A stretch of DNA of 32,987 bases from the NCBI GenBank assembly GCA_945868845.1, contig CAMBMS010000028.1:1-32987 (forward strand), read 5' to 3'. The notes below the pieces were generated by a model. That model was given only the letters and a program-made list of their open reading frames with translations. It was not told the DNA's origin and did no database searches. This DNA comes from Asaia bogorensis (GTDB taxonomy: Bacteria > Pseudomonadota > Alphaproteobacteria > Acetobacterales > Acetobacteraceae). Shown one piece after another: positions 7,855-15,555 of this stretch. A program made the translations under genes and the position numbers. The first letter of the stretch is position 1. Each line of letters opens with the position of its first letter.

Positions 7855-8835
7855 ATGGAATACACTAAACTCGGCCACACCGGCCTCGACGTCTCCCGCA
7901 TCTGCCTCGGCTGTATGAGCTATGGCGGGGGTAGCCAGGGTAACCATGCGTGGTCTTTAGGCGAGGACGAAAGCCGGCCTTTCATCAAGCGTGCCCTCGA
8001 AGCCGGTATCAACTTCTTCGACACGGCGAACCGGTACTCGCTTGGCGGTAGTGAGGAAATTCTCGGCCGCGCGATCAGGGATTTTGCGCAGCGCGACGAG
8101 GTCGTTATCGCCACCAAGGTTTTCGGGCGGATGCGCCCGGGCCCGAATGGCGCTGGACTATCGGGCAAGGCCATCAAGATGGAGATCGACGCGAGCCTCA
8201 GGCGTCTCGGCACTGACTACGTCGATCTTTATCAGATCCACCGCTGGGACCATGAAACGCCAATCGAGGAGACCCTTGAAGCGCTGCACGATGTCGTCAA
8301 GGCGGGTAAGGCACGCTACATTGGCGCCTCATCGATGCACGCTTGGCAGTTCGCCCGCGCCCTCGGCATAGCCGAGAAGAACGGCTGGACCCGTTTCGTC
8401 AGTATGCAGAATCTTGTGAACCTGCTCTACCGCGAGGAGGAGCGAGAGATGCTGCCGCTCTGTGCGGCGGAGGGGATCGGCGTGATCCCGTGGAGCCCGC
8501 AGGCTCGCGGCAAGCTGACCCGCGACTGGAACTACACAAGCATCCGCACCGAGACCGACGAGGCTTTCGTGCGGCTGTTCGGGAAGACTGAGGAGGCCGA
8601 TAAGAAAGTCGTTGATCGCGTAGCGGCAGTGGCAGCGGCGCGCGGTATCCCGCGTGCGCAGATAGCGCTGGCTTGGCTGCTCGCCAAGCCGGGCATCACT
8701 GCCCCCATCGTTGGCGCTACGAAGCTCCAACATCTCGACGACGCCATCGCATCCGTGAATGTAAAATTGTCCAGCGAGGACATGGCATCCCTCGAAGAGC
8801 CATATGTTCCGCACGAAGTTGTGGGTTTCGTCTGA
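7855..8835 (+). CDS. Aldo/keto reductase family oxidoreductase
   Basis: 326 residues, a full-length single-domain TIM-barrel reductase using NADPH to interconvert carbonyls and alcohols in the cytoplasm. The catalytic tetrad is visible: D56 and Y61 in FFDTANRYS, K88 in ATKVFG and H129 in YQIHRWD. The cofactor region near the end reads IVGATKLQHLDDA. TAGGAG six bases before the ATG gives a good start. It resembles the enzymes annotated as general stress protein 69/YajO-like reductases. It stands alone: a divergent operon lies upstream and 449 bases without a supported gene lie downstream. The substrate cannot be predicted. Confidence 0.92.
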   Translation: MEYTKLGHTGLDVSRICLGCMSYGGGSQGNHAWSLGEDESRPFIKRALEAGINFFDTANRYSLGGSEEILGRAIRDFAQRDEVVIATKVFGRMRPGPNGAGLSGKAIKMEIDASLRRLGTDYVDLYQIHRWDHETPIEETLEALHDVVKAGKARYIGASSMHAWQFARALGIAEKNGWTRFVSMQNLVNLLYREEEREMLPLCAAEGIGVIPWSPQARGKLTRDWNYTSIRTETDEAFVRLFGKTEEADKKVVDRVAAVAAARGIPRAQIALAWLLAKPGITAPIVGATKLQHLDDAIASVNVKLSSEDMASLEEPYVPHEVVGFV

Positions 8836-9284
8836 ACAGAAACTGCTTGATTGTCCAACGTTTTGTGGGGTGGTTCCCTGGCTGCAGTAATTCACAGGTG
8901 CCATGACCGAAAGATCGTCACTCTCAGCTGCTGCTACCGCAACTGGGCCAGGAACTGGTCGTGCTGGCCCGGGGCGGGCCTGTTCGCGGGATCGCGCTGC
9001 AACTCGACGTGCCGTAGTCATCCGCGACCGCCGCTTCCGCTCGGTGTCGCCGCGAACGGCGTGCCGGTGGCCCGCTTGAGCGCACAGCTCTTCCGCAAGC
9101 CAACCGACGCCATGCACAGATGCGTCTTCCGGACCGTGCCGCCGTCGTCCGCCACCCCCAGCATGGATTTGGCCACCGAGGCATTGTCGGGGCACGAGGC
9201 GGCGGATGGCACGACCCCCGCGCGCGTGCCATGCGCCGTGCCGTTCCATACCTGCCTCCCCCACATCGCACATGATCGGCGCTC
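8836..9284. other. 449-base gap before rsmA
   Basis: No gene can be supported. A short plus-strand frame ending at the TAG near 9017 (last residues RGIALQLDVP) and a minus-strand frame at 9266-9018 look somewhat protein-like but match no family I know. In many proteobacteria rsmA follows lptD, surA and pdxA. None of those is here, so this may be decayed upstream sequence. Confidence 0.35.
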
Positions 9285-10106
9285 ATGAACGGGCGCCCCA
9301 CCTTACCATCCTTGCGCGCGGTCATCGGTCGGCATGGGCTCGATGCTCGCAAATCGCTCGGCCAACATTTCCTGCTCGACGGCAATCTTACGGCCCGCAT
9401 CGTACGCGGCGCTGGCACGCTTACCGGCCGGCAGGTGATCGAGGTCGGCCCCGGCCCCGGCGGTCTCACCCGCGCCTTGCTGGCCACCGATGCCGCGGCC
9501 ATTACCGTCATTGAGGTCGATCCGCGCGCTGTTGCAGCGATCCAGGAACTGGCGGCCTCGGACACAAGGCTGCGCGTCGTCGCGGCGGATGCGCTGGAGC
9601 TCGATCTCGCCACCCTAGTGCCTGCGCCGCGCCATATCGTGGCGAACCTGCCCTACAACATCGCCACCCCCTTGCTGATCGGCTGGCTGCGCCAGGCGGC
9701 TGCATGGGAAGGCATGACCCTAATGTTTCAGCAGGAAGTGGCGGAACGGATTTGTGCGGCACCCGCCAGCGCTGCCTATGGACGGTTATCCGTACTCACC
9801 CAATGGGTCTGCGCGGCGTCGCTATTGCTGCGCATTCCCCCGGACGCCTTCGTCCCACCGCCAAAAGTCTGGTCGGCCGTGGTGGGGCTGACATTACATG
9901 CCACACAGCCAGCGCCGGAATTATTCCGTGCCATGGAACGCCTCACCGCCGCCGCCTTCGGCCAGCGCCGCAAGATGCTGCGCGGATCATTGAAATCGCT
10001 CGGCGGAGAGACGTTACTCGCCCGCGCAGGCATCGACCCGGAACGCCGCGCCGAAACCCTCAGTATCGCGGAGTTCGACCAGCTCGCCCGCTTAACTTTG
10101 GTCTAA
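9285..10106 (+). CDS. rsmA: 16S rRNA (adenine1518-N6/adenine1519-N6)-dimethyltransferase RsmA
   Basis: 273 residues. Dimethylates A1518 and A1519 in the 3' hairpin of 16S rRNA during 30S maturation, using S-adenosylmethionine. The N-terminal family signature KSLGQHFLLD (residues 23-32) is followed by SAM motif I EVGPGPGG (53-60), the acidic motif II EVDPRA and the catalytic motif IV NLPYNIATP starting at N121. The C-terminal helical domain contains FGQRRKMLRGSLK. Where many homologues have VQKEVAERI this one has FQQEVAERI, a mild change. The ribosome binding site is weak. It is convergent with the SDR gene 9 bases downstream. Identification is secure. Confidence 0.96.
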   Translation: MNGRPTLPSLRAVIGRHGLDARKSLGQHFLLDGNLTARIVRGAGTLTGRQVIEVGPGPGGLTRALLATDAAAITVIEVDPRAVAAIQELAASDTRLRVVAADALELDLATLVPAPRHIVANLPYNIATPLLIGWLRQAAAWEGMTLMFQQEVAERICAAPASAAYGRLSVLTQWVCAASLLLRIPPDAFVPPPKVWSAVVGLTLHATQPAPELFRAMERLTAAAFGQRRKMLRGSLKSLGGETLLARAGIDPERRAETLSIAEFDQLARLTLV

Positions 10107-10115
10107 ACACCACCC

Positions 10116-10895
10116 CTATGCGGTTGCAGCCCCATCCACCGGCAACGCAACGCCCGAAATATAGGATGCCTCATCCGACAGCAGAAACAAAGCCGCATTG
10201 GCGATTTCCACCGCCCGCGCCGGGCGCCCGAAGGGCAGGCCAGCGGTGCGCTGTATCACCTGGTTCTCTACGTCCTGCTTCAACCCGCCTTCCTGGTCGG
10301 CGCGATTTACGAACACGCGTAACATTGGCGTGTCTACAGGGCCCGGGCAAATCGCATTCACCCGCACATTGATCTTCGCCATCCGCTTGGACAGGGAGCG
10401 CACGAAACCCACTACGCCGAACTTCGCCATTGAATAGACCGGGCTGCCGGCCGAGCCCACGATGCCAGAAATCGACGCCGTATAAAGCAGGCTGCCACTA
10501 CCGCGCTTGCGCAACTCCGGAATGGCTGCATCCGTCGTCACCAGCACGCTGCGCAAATTCAAGTCCATGGCCAGTTCATACTGTGCCATATCGATGCTCT
10601 CAACCGCCGCCGGGCCGGGATGGCCGACATGGTTCCACACGAAATCCAGTGCACCGAATTCCGCCACGGTGCGCGTCACGATCTCTTTGGCGAAGGCATC
10701 GACGCGCAAATCATCGGATAAGGCGAGCGCCCGTCCTCCGGCCGACTTTATGTCCGCCACTACTGCGTTTGCAGCATTCGGGTCCAGATCCACCACGGTC
10801 ACCGCCGCACCCTCGCGTGCGAACCGTAACGCGCCCTCGCGTCCCATGCCGGACCCCGCCGCCGTGACGATGCCAATTTTCCCTTGCAGGCGCAT
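10116..10895 (-). CDS. Short-chain dehydrogenase/reductase
   Basis: 259 residues, classical SDR with NAD(P)-binding Rossmann fold. Cofactor motif TAAGSGMGREG at 11-21; catalytic residues S141 (in YTASISG), Y154 and K158 (YSMAK). The usual NNAG is replaced by NHVG near 88-91. D36 in VVDLDP suggests a preference for NAD. The Rossmann C-terminal region reads AICPGPVDTPM and the protein ends with the usual SGVALPVDGG-like segment. AGGAGA eight bases before the ATG supports the start. It lies 33 bases after gltX on the same strand and may be co-transcribed with it, but the products have no obvious link. Substrate unknown. Confidence 0.9.
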   Translation of the reverse strand: MRLQGKIGIVTAAGSGMGREGALRFAREGAAVTVVDLDPNAANAVVADIKSAGGRALALSDDLRVDAFAKEIVTRTVAEFGALDFVWNHVGHPGPAAVESIDMAQYELAMDLNLRSVLVTTDAAIPELRKRGSGSLLYTASISGIVGSAGSPVYSMAKFGVVGFVRSLSKRMAKINVRVNAICPGPVDTPMLRVFVNRADQEGGLKQDVENQVIQRTAGLPFGRPARAVEIANAALFLLSDEASYISGVALPVDGAATA

Positions 10896-10928
10896 ATTTC
10901 TGTCTCTCCTAAGTTAAAATCGCACATT

Positions 10929-12323
10929 TCACGTCGATGCGGCGGTAATCCTGGCTAGCGCTTCATCCTTGCCCAGTGCGATCAAGGTCATATCGATACC
11001 GGGGCTGACCGTGGAACCCGTCAACGCGGCGCGTAAAGGCTGCGCCACCTGTCCAAGTTTCAATCCGGCCCGCTCGGCAAAACCGCGCAACGCGACATCC
11101 ACATCCTCCGGCAGAAACGCCGTGCCGCTTAGAACACTCGCCAGGTTGCGTAGCATAAGACGCGCCTCCGAAGTCAATAAGGCGGCGGCCGTCGGCTCCA
11201 TACGGAGAGGCAGGGGATGTGCCAAAAACGCCGCGCTATCGGCCAGATCGATGATTGTTTTGGCACGTCCCTTCAACGCTGGCATCAAGGCACGAATGCG
11301 CTGTGCCGCAATGGCACCCAGCGCCAACTCCGGCCGATGGGCCAGCCGATCCAGCACCAATTTCGTCAGTCGATCATCGTCGGCACGACGGATCCAAACG
11401 CCATTCACATGCGTCAACTTCGTATAATCCATCCGCGCTGCGCCGCGATTAACCCCGTCCAGATCGAACAGCGCCACGGCTTTTTCTCGCGAAAATATCT
11501 CCTCATCGCCATGCGCCCAACCCAGGCGTAAAAGGTAATTGCACACCGCTTCCGGCAAAAATCCGTACTCGGCCAGCTCCAGTACCGAGACAGCGCCATG
11601 CCGCTTGGAGAGCTTCGCTCCATCCGCGCCATGGATCAGCGGAATATGCGCGAACCGCGGTAGGTCCCAGCCCATGGCGTTGAAAATCTGCACCTGCCGG
11701 AACGTGTTCGTCAGATGGTCGTCGCCACGAATGACATGCGTGATTCCCATGTCATGATCGTCCACCACCACCGCATGCAAGTAAGTCGGCGAGTCATCGG
11801 AGCGCAGGATGATCAGATCGTCCATCTCCGCATTGGCGACGCGGACGCTGCCCTGCACCAGATCCTCCACCACCGTCTCGCCATCGCGGGGTGCCTTCAG
11901 CCGGATGGCCGGGGTTACGCCCGCCGGTGCCTCGACCGGATCGCGATCGCGCCAGCGCCCGTCATAGCGAGGCGAGCGGCCCTCCGCGATCGCCTGTTCG
12001 CGCATCGCCTTCAGCTCGTCGACAGTACAGTAGCAGTAATAGGCGGCGCCGGCTGCTACCATCGCGTGCGCCACCTCTGCATGCCGCGCGGCCCGGGCGG
12101 ATTGGAACAAGGGTGGCTCATCCGGCGACAACCCGACCCAGGCGAGGCCATGTAGGATCGCCTGCACCGCCTCTGCCGAGTTGCGCGCCTTATCGGTATC
12201 CTCGATGCGCAGCAGATACTGTCCGCCATGGTGGCGCGCGAACAAATAGTTGAACAACGCCGTGCGGACGCCGCCGATATGGAGGAAGCCGGTGGGGGAG
12301 GGGGCAAATCGCGTGCGAACCAT
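10929..12323 (-). CDS. gltX: Glutamyl-tRNA synthetase
   Basis: 464 residues. Class I aminoacyl-tRNA synthetase that charges tRNA-Glu, and possibly tRNA-Gln for later amidation by GatCAB as in most alphaproteobacteria. The N-terminus begins VRTRFAPSPTGFLHIGG with the HIGH-type motif at 15-18; LLRIEDTD follows near residue 45. The KMSKS-type loop is AKLSKRHGA. The C-terminal helical anticodon-binding domain is complete. The frame is open 12 codons further upstream, but the family starts exactly at this ATG; a second ATG sits one codon earlier. Ribosome binding is not clear. Alphaproteobacteria often carry two gltX copies; only this one is in view. Confidence 0.95.
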   Translation of the reverse strand: MVRTRFAPSPTGFLHIGGVRTALFNYLFARHHGGQYLLRIEDTDKARNSAEAVQAILHGLAWVGLSPDEPPLFQSARAARHAEVAHAMVAAGAAYYCYCTVDELKAMREQAIAEGRSPRYDGRWRDRDPVEAPAGVTPAIRLKAPRDGETVVEDLVQGSVRVANAEMDDLIILRSDDSPTYLHAVVVDDHDMGITHVIRGDDHLTNTFRQVQIFNAMGWDLPRFAHIPLIHGADGAKLSKRHGAVSVLELAEYGFLPEAVCNYLLRLGWAHGDEEIFSREKAVALFDLDGVNRGAARMDYTKLTHVNGVWIRRADDDRLTKLVLDRLAHRPELALGAIAAQRIRALMPALKGRAKTIIDLADSAAFLAHPLPLRMEPTAAALLTSEARLMLRNLASVLSGTAFLPEDVDVALRGFAERAGLKLGQVAQPLRAALTGSTVSPGIDMTLIALGKDEALARITAAST

Positions 12324-12680
12324 CATCACGCCGATGTAGCGCACTGCGCGGAATTTCAAAACCTTGTGTTTGGAGGATTCGCTCTCTCGTTCCTGTGATA
12401 CGATCGGGGTTGTATCTTGGGGACGCTACCGATCTCGCTGCCCATTGTTGGGTGGTCGTGACCCAGATCGCAAGGGACTGGTTCCTGCTCCGGCTACGGA
12501 TCATCATCGGCAGCGGATGGCGTTTTATTTAGTCTTGTTGGTGAAGCCGCCTCCCCGGCGCCGCCCGAAACTACCCCCGTAATCACCGAGTAGTAAGATA
12601 TACTGGCTATTCTACTGGCTATTCTAACGTAACCGGTTCACTTTGCGGCTCCCCATCAGACCCCCTGCCAGGAGCCGACC
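12324..12680. other. Gap between divergent gltX and rhodanese gene
   Basis: About 357 bases without a supported gene. It should contain both promoters, but I cannot assign them. A perfect 12-base tandem duplication lies near the rhodanese side (listed separately). Confidence 0.35.
12601..12624 (+). repeat. Perfect tandem duplication of a 12-mer
   Basis: TACTGGCTATTC occurs twice head to tail (12601-12612 and 12613-12624), about 57 bases upstream of the rhodanese start. It could be a duplicated operator half or simply a replication slip. Nothing else in the window shares the unit. Confidence 0.75.
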
Positions 12681-13061
12681 ATGCCCGTCACCGCAAAAGA
12701 ACTGCTCGCCGCCGCCAATGCAGCCGTACCCCGCATTCCCGGCAAGGAAGCGATGGATCTGGCGAAGTCAGGAAATGTTCTGTTCGTCGATGTACGCGAT
12801 GGGACCGAACTCGCCGCAAGCGGCAAGGTCCCCGGCGCGCTGCATACCCCGCGCGGCGTGCTCGAATTCCGTGCCTGCCCCGAATCCGCCATGTATGACA
12901 AGGCGTTCGACCGCTCGAAGACCCTCATCCTCTATTGCGGCTCCGGCGGCCGCGCCGCCCTAGCCGGCAAGACGTTGAAGGACTTGGGCTACGCCGATGT
13001 CCGCAATTTGGGCGGCTTCAAGGACTGGCTCGAAGCTGGTGGGACAGTGGAAAAAATCTGA
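12681..13061 (+). CDS. Single-domain rhodanese-like sulfurtransferase
   Basis: 126 residues, one rhodanese domain. Such proteins move sulfane sulfur through a persulfide on the catalytic cysteine. Seen here: VLFVDVRDGTELAASG near 33-48 (structural CH2A-like motif), and the active loop starting at C86 (CGSGGR), followed by AALAGKTLKDLGY and the NLGGFKDWLEAGG ending. The six-residue loop is that of sulfur-, not phosphate-binding, members. CCAGGAGCC six to ten bases before the ATG gives a good start. It is a single gene with a GC-rich hairpin after it. No partner is nearby, so the physiological acceptor is unknown. Confidence 0.93.
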   Translation: MPVTAKELLAAANAAVPRIPGKEAMDLAKSGNVLFVDVRDGTELAASGKVPGALHTPRGVLEFRACPESAMYDKAFDRSKTLILYCGSGGRAALAGKTLKDLGYADVRNLGGFKDWLEAGGTVEKI

Positions 13062-13087
13062 TTGGGATTGGCTTCTTGCCGCTAAGT

Positions 13088-13122
13088 CCCCCGGGCAGTT
13101 TCTGGGGCTGCGGCCCCCGGGG
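13088..13122 (+). terminator. GC-rich hairpin after the rhodanese gene
   Basis: CCCCGGG (13089-13095) can pair with CCCGGGG (13116-13122). Inside, GGGGC (13104-13108) and GCCCC (13113-13117) form an alternative tight stem with a 4-base loop. It starts 26 bases after the stop codon. There is no T-run, so Rho-independent termination is uncertain. Confidence 0.4.
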
Positions 13123-13165
13123 TTAGTTCCTTTGGCACCAACCCTCCACGATTGCCTAGGCGTAA

Positions 13166-13411
13166 GGGCGGGCCCGCACCCATTGCCTAGTAGTGGCAGT
13201 GGTCTCGGCCGTGGTGATCAACCTGATATTCGCCGGGCCGCTTTGTATGCTGCTGGTCTTGGCGTGAAGTTTCCTGGGCCTGCTGTATTTTTCGCGCGGA
13301 CGTATCGTCGCGAGCGTCGCCGACCTGCTGGATGAACGGCTGTCCGCGGTCGCCTGCGGGACTAAGATTCGCGCCTCCCTGCTTGGCAAGTTGTCCAGCG
13401 AGAGCACGTAG
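13166..13411 (+). pseudogene. Decayed small membrane protein
   Basis: A single plus-strand frame runs from after the TAA at 13163-13165 to the TAG at 13409-13411, broken once by TGA at 13265-13267. The first half encodes a strongly hydrophobic segment (VVAVVSAVVINLIFAG, then PLCMLLVLA). After the stop it continues with SFLGLLYFSRG and an amphipathic end (VADLLDERLSA). A TGG-to-TGA change would explain the stop and would merge the two halves into a protein with two membrane helices. No start codon with a ribosome binding site is visible. Family unrecognised; this is a weak call based on frame continuity and composition. Confidence 0.3.
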
Positions 13412-13432
13412 CCCGAACGCTGATTCTGACGG

Positions 13433-14377
13433 CTATTTTGCGCGCCGCCGGGCGATCACTTGCTGAATTTCCACCAGCAGCGCATTGCGTTCCACTTCCA
13501 GCTCCTGGATTGACCGGCCCTGCGTCTCTGCCGCCACCCCATCGATCAGCTGTTGGCAGAGTTCGTCGGTCAACTCAGGTGTGACCATCGTCTTCCACCA
13601 CGCCTCGAAGCTGGGGCGGAACTGGCGCAGCATATGTGGCAGCCCGCCATCGCCGCCACCAAGATGTAAGGTCAGTGTCGGCCCCATGATCGCCCAGCGT
13701 AGTCCTGGCCCATAGGTCACCGCGCGGTCCACATCCTCTACGCTAGCCAGGCCTGAGGCGATGGCGCTGACCGCCTCGCGCCACAAGGCCGCCTGTAAGC
13801 GGTTGGCGAGATGGCCTACCGCTTCCTTGCGCAAAAGGATCGGCTCCTTTCCAATATGGCGGTAGAAATCCATGCACCATTGCGCTGTCGCGGCGGAGGT
13901 TTTTTCGCCGCCCACCACCTCCACCAGCGGGATCAGATGCGGTGGGTTAAACGGGTGGCCAATCACGAACCGCTCCGGCGTGCGCAAGACTGCCTGCAGG
14001 CCGCTCATCATCAACCCGGAGGAGGAGGAGGCGACGATCGTCTCCGCCGGCAGCACCGGCTCGATTTCGGCGTAAAGCGCGCGCTTGATTTCCGCGCGTT
14101 CCGGCGCGTTTTCCTGCACGAACTCCGCCTTGCGCACCGCTTCCTTCGCATCGGTCGTAAAGGACCAGCGATCCGGTGACGCGCCCACCGCCATGCCGAG
14201 CTGCGCCAGGATCGGCCAGGCATCGCCCACCATCCGCCGCACGTAGACCTCACGCCCCGGATCGGGGTCCGAGACCACGACGCGCATCCCGCGCGAAAGG
14301 AACCAAGCGACCCAGGACGCACCGATGGTGCCACCACCGATTACGCCAACGCTGCTGACTTTGTCCGGACTGGCCAT
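13433..14377 (-). CDS. 3-hydroxyacyl-CoA dehydrogenase family protein (carnitine/gulonate dehydrogenase-like)
   Basis: 314 residues. NAD-dependent oxidation of a 3-hydroxy group on an acid or acyl-CoA. N-terminal Rossmann motif GVIGGGTIGASW (11-22) with D37 after the second strand; catalytic region IGHPFNPPHLIPLVEVV with H141 and E153; the substrate serines lie in ASSSSGLM near 116-123. The C-terminal 3HCDH domain includes GPGLRWAIMGPTLTLHLGGG, typical of the short single-polypeptide group that includes L-carnitine and L-gulonate 3-dehydrogenases as well as PaaH-like enzymes. It is transcribed divergently from the kinase/acyl-CoA dehydrogenase genes with a 106-base gap. Position suggests it supplies the 3-hydroxyacyl-CoA oxidation step for that pathway; this is inference. 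Confidence 0.9.
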   Translation of the reverse strand: MASPDKVSSVGVIGGGTIGASWVAWFLSRGMRVVVSDPDPGREVYVRRMVGDAWPILAQLGMAVGASPDRWSFTTDAKEAVRKAEFVQENAPERAEIKRALYAEIEPVLPAETIVASSSSGLMMSGLQAVLRTPERFVIGHPFNPPHLIPLVEVVGGEKTSAATAQWCMDFYRHIGKEPILLRKEAVGHLANRLQAALWREAVSAIASGLASVEDVDRAVTYGPGLRWAIMGPTLTLHLGGGDGGLPHMLRQFRPSFEAWWKTMVTPELTDELCQQLIDGVAAETQGRSIQELEVERNALLVEIQQVIARRRAK

Positions 14378-14483
14378 GCCCTTGTTCCTTCTGTTCGTGC
14401 CGGATCATCCTCGGCTTGACGGTTTCGGGGAAGCCTCCCACTTTCGCCGGCCACCATCCAGGAAATCAGTTTTGTCCGACCAA

Positions 14484-15542
14484 ATGCCCGCCGACCTATT
14501 TAGCGTCGGGAAAAGTTTCCCACTCGACTGGGATGCGGTACGTGCGCACTTGGCTCCGAACGGGCTGCGGCTGGAGAGCGATCCACCGCCACGTCAGTTC
14601 TCTGGTGGACTGGCAAATGTGAATTTCCTGGTCCATGTGGATGGCAAGCCCTGCGTGCTGCGCCGCCCGCCGGCCGGGCAATTGCCTGCCGGCGCGCATG
14701 ACATGGCGCGCGAGCACCGCATCCTCTCTCCCCTCGCGGATGCCTTGCCCTTCGTGCCGCGTTCCCTGCATCTCTGTGAGGACACATCCGTCATCGGCGT
14801 CAAATTCCAGATCCTGGAATACCGCGCCGGCCTGGTGGTGCGCGCCACCCTGCCGCCAGTGCTGCGCGACCGTCCGAAGGTTGGCTCGCGCCTCGCGCAG
14901 GTGCTGCTGGAAACGCTTTCGGCGCTGCACGCCGTCGATCCGGCCTCGATAGGCCTCGACGATCTCGGCCGCCCTGAAGGTTTTCTCGCGCGCGCCGTCG
15001 CCGGCTGGCGCAAGCGCAGCGCGGCGGTGCATTACGACGCCAACGAAGCCCTACTGCGCGATCTCGGTGTCTGGTTGGAGGCGCATCTGGTGCCCGAGGG
15101 TGTGCCCGCCTTGCTGCATAATGACTTCAAGCTCGACAATATGATCTTGGACCCCGCCGACCTGCACGCCGTCGGTGTCGTTGATTGGGATCAAGGGACG
15201 CGCGGGGATCCGCTGTTCGACTTCGCCACCCTCCTCAGCTACTGGACGGAGAAGGACGATCACATCGCCCTGCACGACATGGCGCAGATGCCCAGCGTCG
15301 AGGCCGGCTTCCCGCCGCGCTCGGAAGCTGTGAAGATGTACGCGGCGATGACCGGGCGGGATATGTCCAACTTCAAATTTTACCGCGTCCTTGCGCTCTA
15401 CAAGCTTGGCGTGATCTTCCTACAACTCGGCCATCGCTACCGCATTGGTCAAACCTCGGATGCCCGCTACCAGCATCTCTCCCGTATTGGCTCCGGCATC
15501 CTGGAATTCACCCACGATGTCGTCGCCGATCGCGCGTTCTGA
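14484..15542 (+). CDS. APH-family kinase (LvaA/ACAD10-11-type acyl-CoA hydroxyl kinase)
   Basis: 352 residues from the ATG at 14484. Aminoglycoside phosphotransferase fold. Brenner motif HNDFKLDN at 212-219 with catalytic D214, and metal-binding D234/D236 in VVDWDQGTRGDP. N-lobe reads FSGGLANVNFLV then VLRRPP. This subgroup is not for antibiotic resistance: it matches the kinase part of ACAD10/ACAD11 and LvaA, which phosphorylate the 4-hydroxyl of 4-hydroxyacyl-CoA. The acyl-CoA dehydrogenase begins 13 bases after its stop, exactly the expected partner. The open frame extends further upstream, but that would overlap the divergent dehydrogenase; the chosen ATG matches homologue length. The purine-rich stretch AGGAAA lies rather far, about 20 bases upstream. 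The small LvaB partner is not seen. Confidence 0.85.
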   Translation: MPADLFSVGKSFPLDWDAVRAHLAPNGLRLESDPPPRQFSGGLANVNFLVHVDGKPCVLRRPPAGQLPAGAHDMAREHRILSPLADALPFVPRSLHLCEDTSVIGVKFQILEYRAGLVVRATLPPVLRDRPKVGSRLAQVLLETLSALHAVDPASIGLDDLGRPEGFLARAVAGWRKRSAAVHYDANEALLRDLGVWLEAHLVPEGVPALLHNDFKLDNMILDPADLHAVGVVDWDQGTRGDPLFDFATLLSYWTEKDDHIALHDMAQMPSVEAGFPPRSEAVKMYAAMTGRDMSNFKFYRVLALYKLGVIFLQLGHRYRIGQTSDARYQHLSRIGSGILEFTHDVVADRAF

Positions 15543-15555
15543 AGGATTTTTCCGA

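Noticed and set aside
8895-9017. Short plus-strand frame ending in ARGGPVRGIALQLDVP
   Set aside because: It looks protein-like but is only about 38 codons, has no start site and no recognisable family.
8329-9273. Long minus-strand frame of 314 codons across the aldo/keto reductase end and the gap before rsmA
   Set aside because: It overlaps most of a clear gene on the other strand, has low-complexity Arg/Gly/His-rich text and matches no family.
14416-14445. Sigma-70 promoter starting with TTGACG before the kinase gene
   Set aside because: The -35 is good but the hexamer 17 bases later (CACTTT) matches the -10 consensus poorly.
14325-14483. Longer N-terminus for the APH-type kinase
   Set aside because: It would overlap the start of the divergent dehydrogenase gene and adds hydrophobic/proline-rich text not found in the family.
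14484-15542. Antibiotic resistance phosphotransferase
   Set aside because: The APH fold is present, but the adjacent ACAD10/11-type dehydrogenase and subgroup motifs point to an acyl-CoA hydroxyl kinase.
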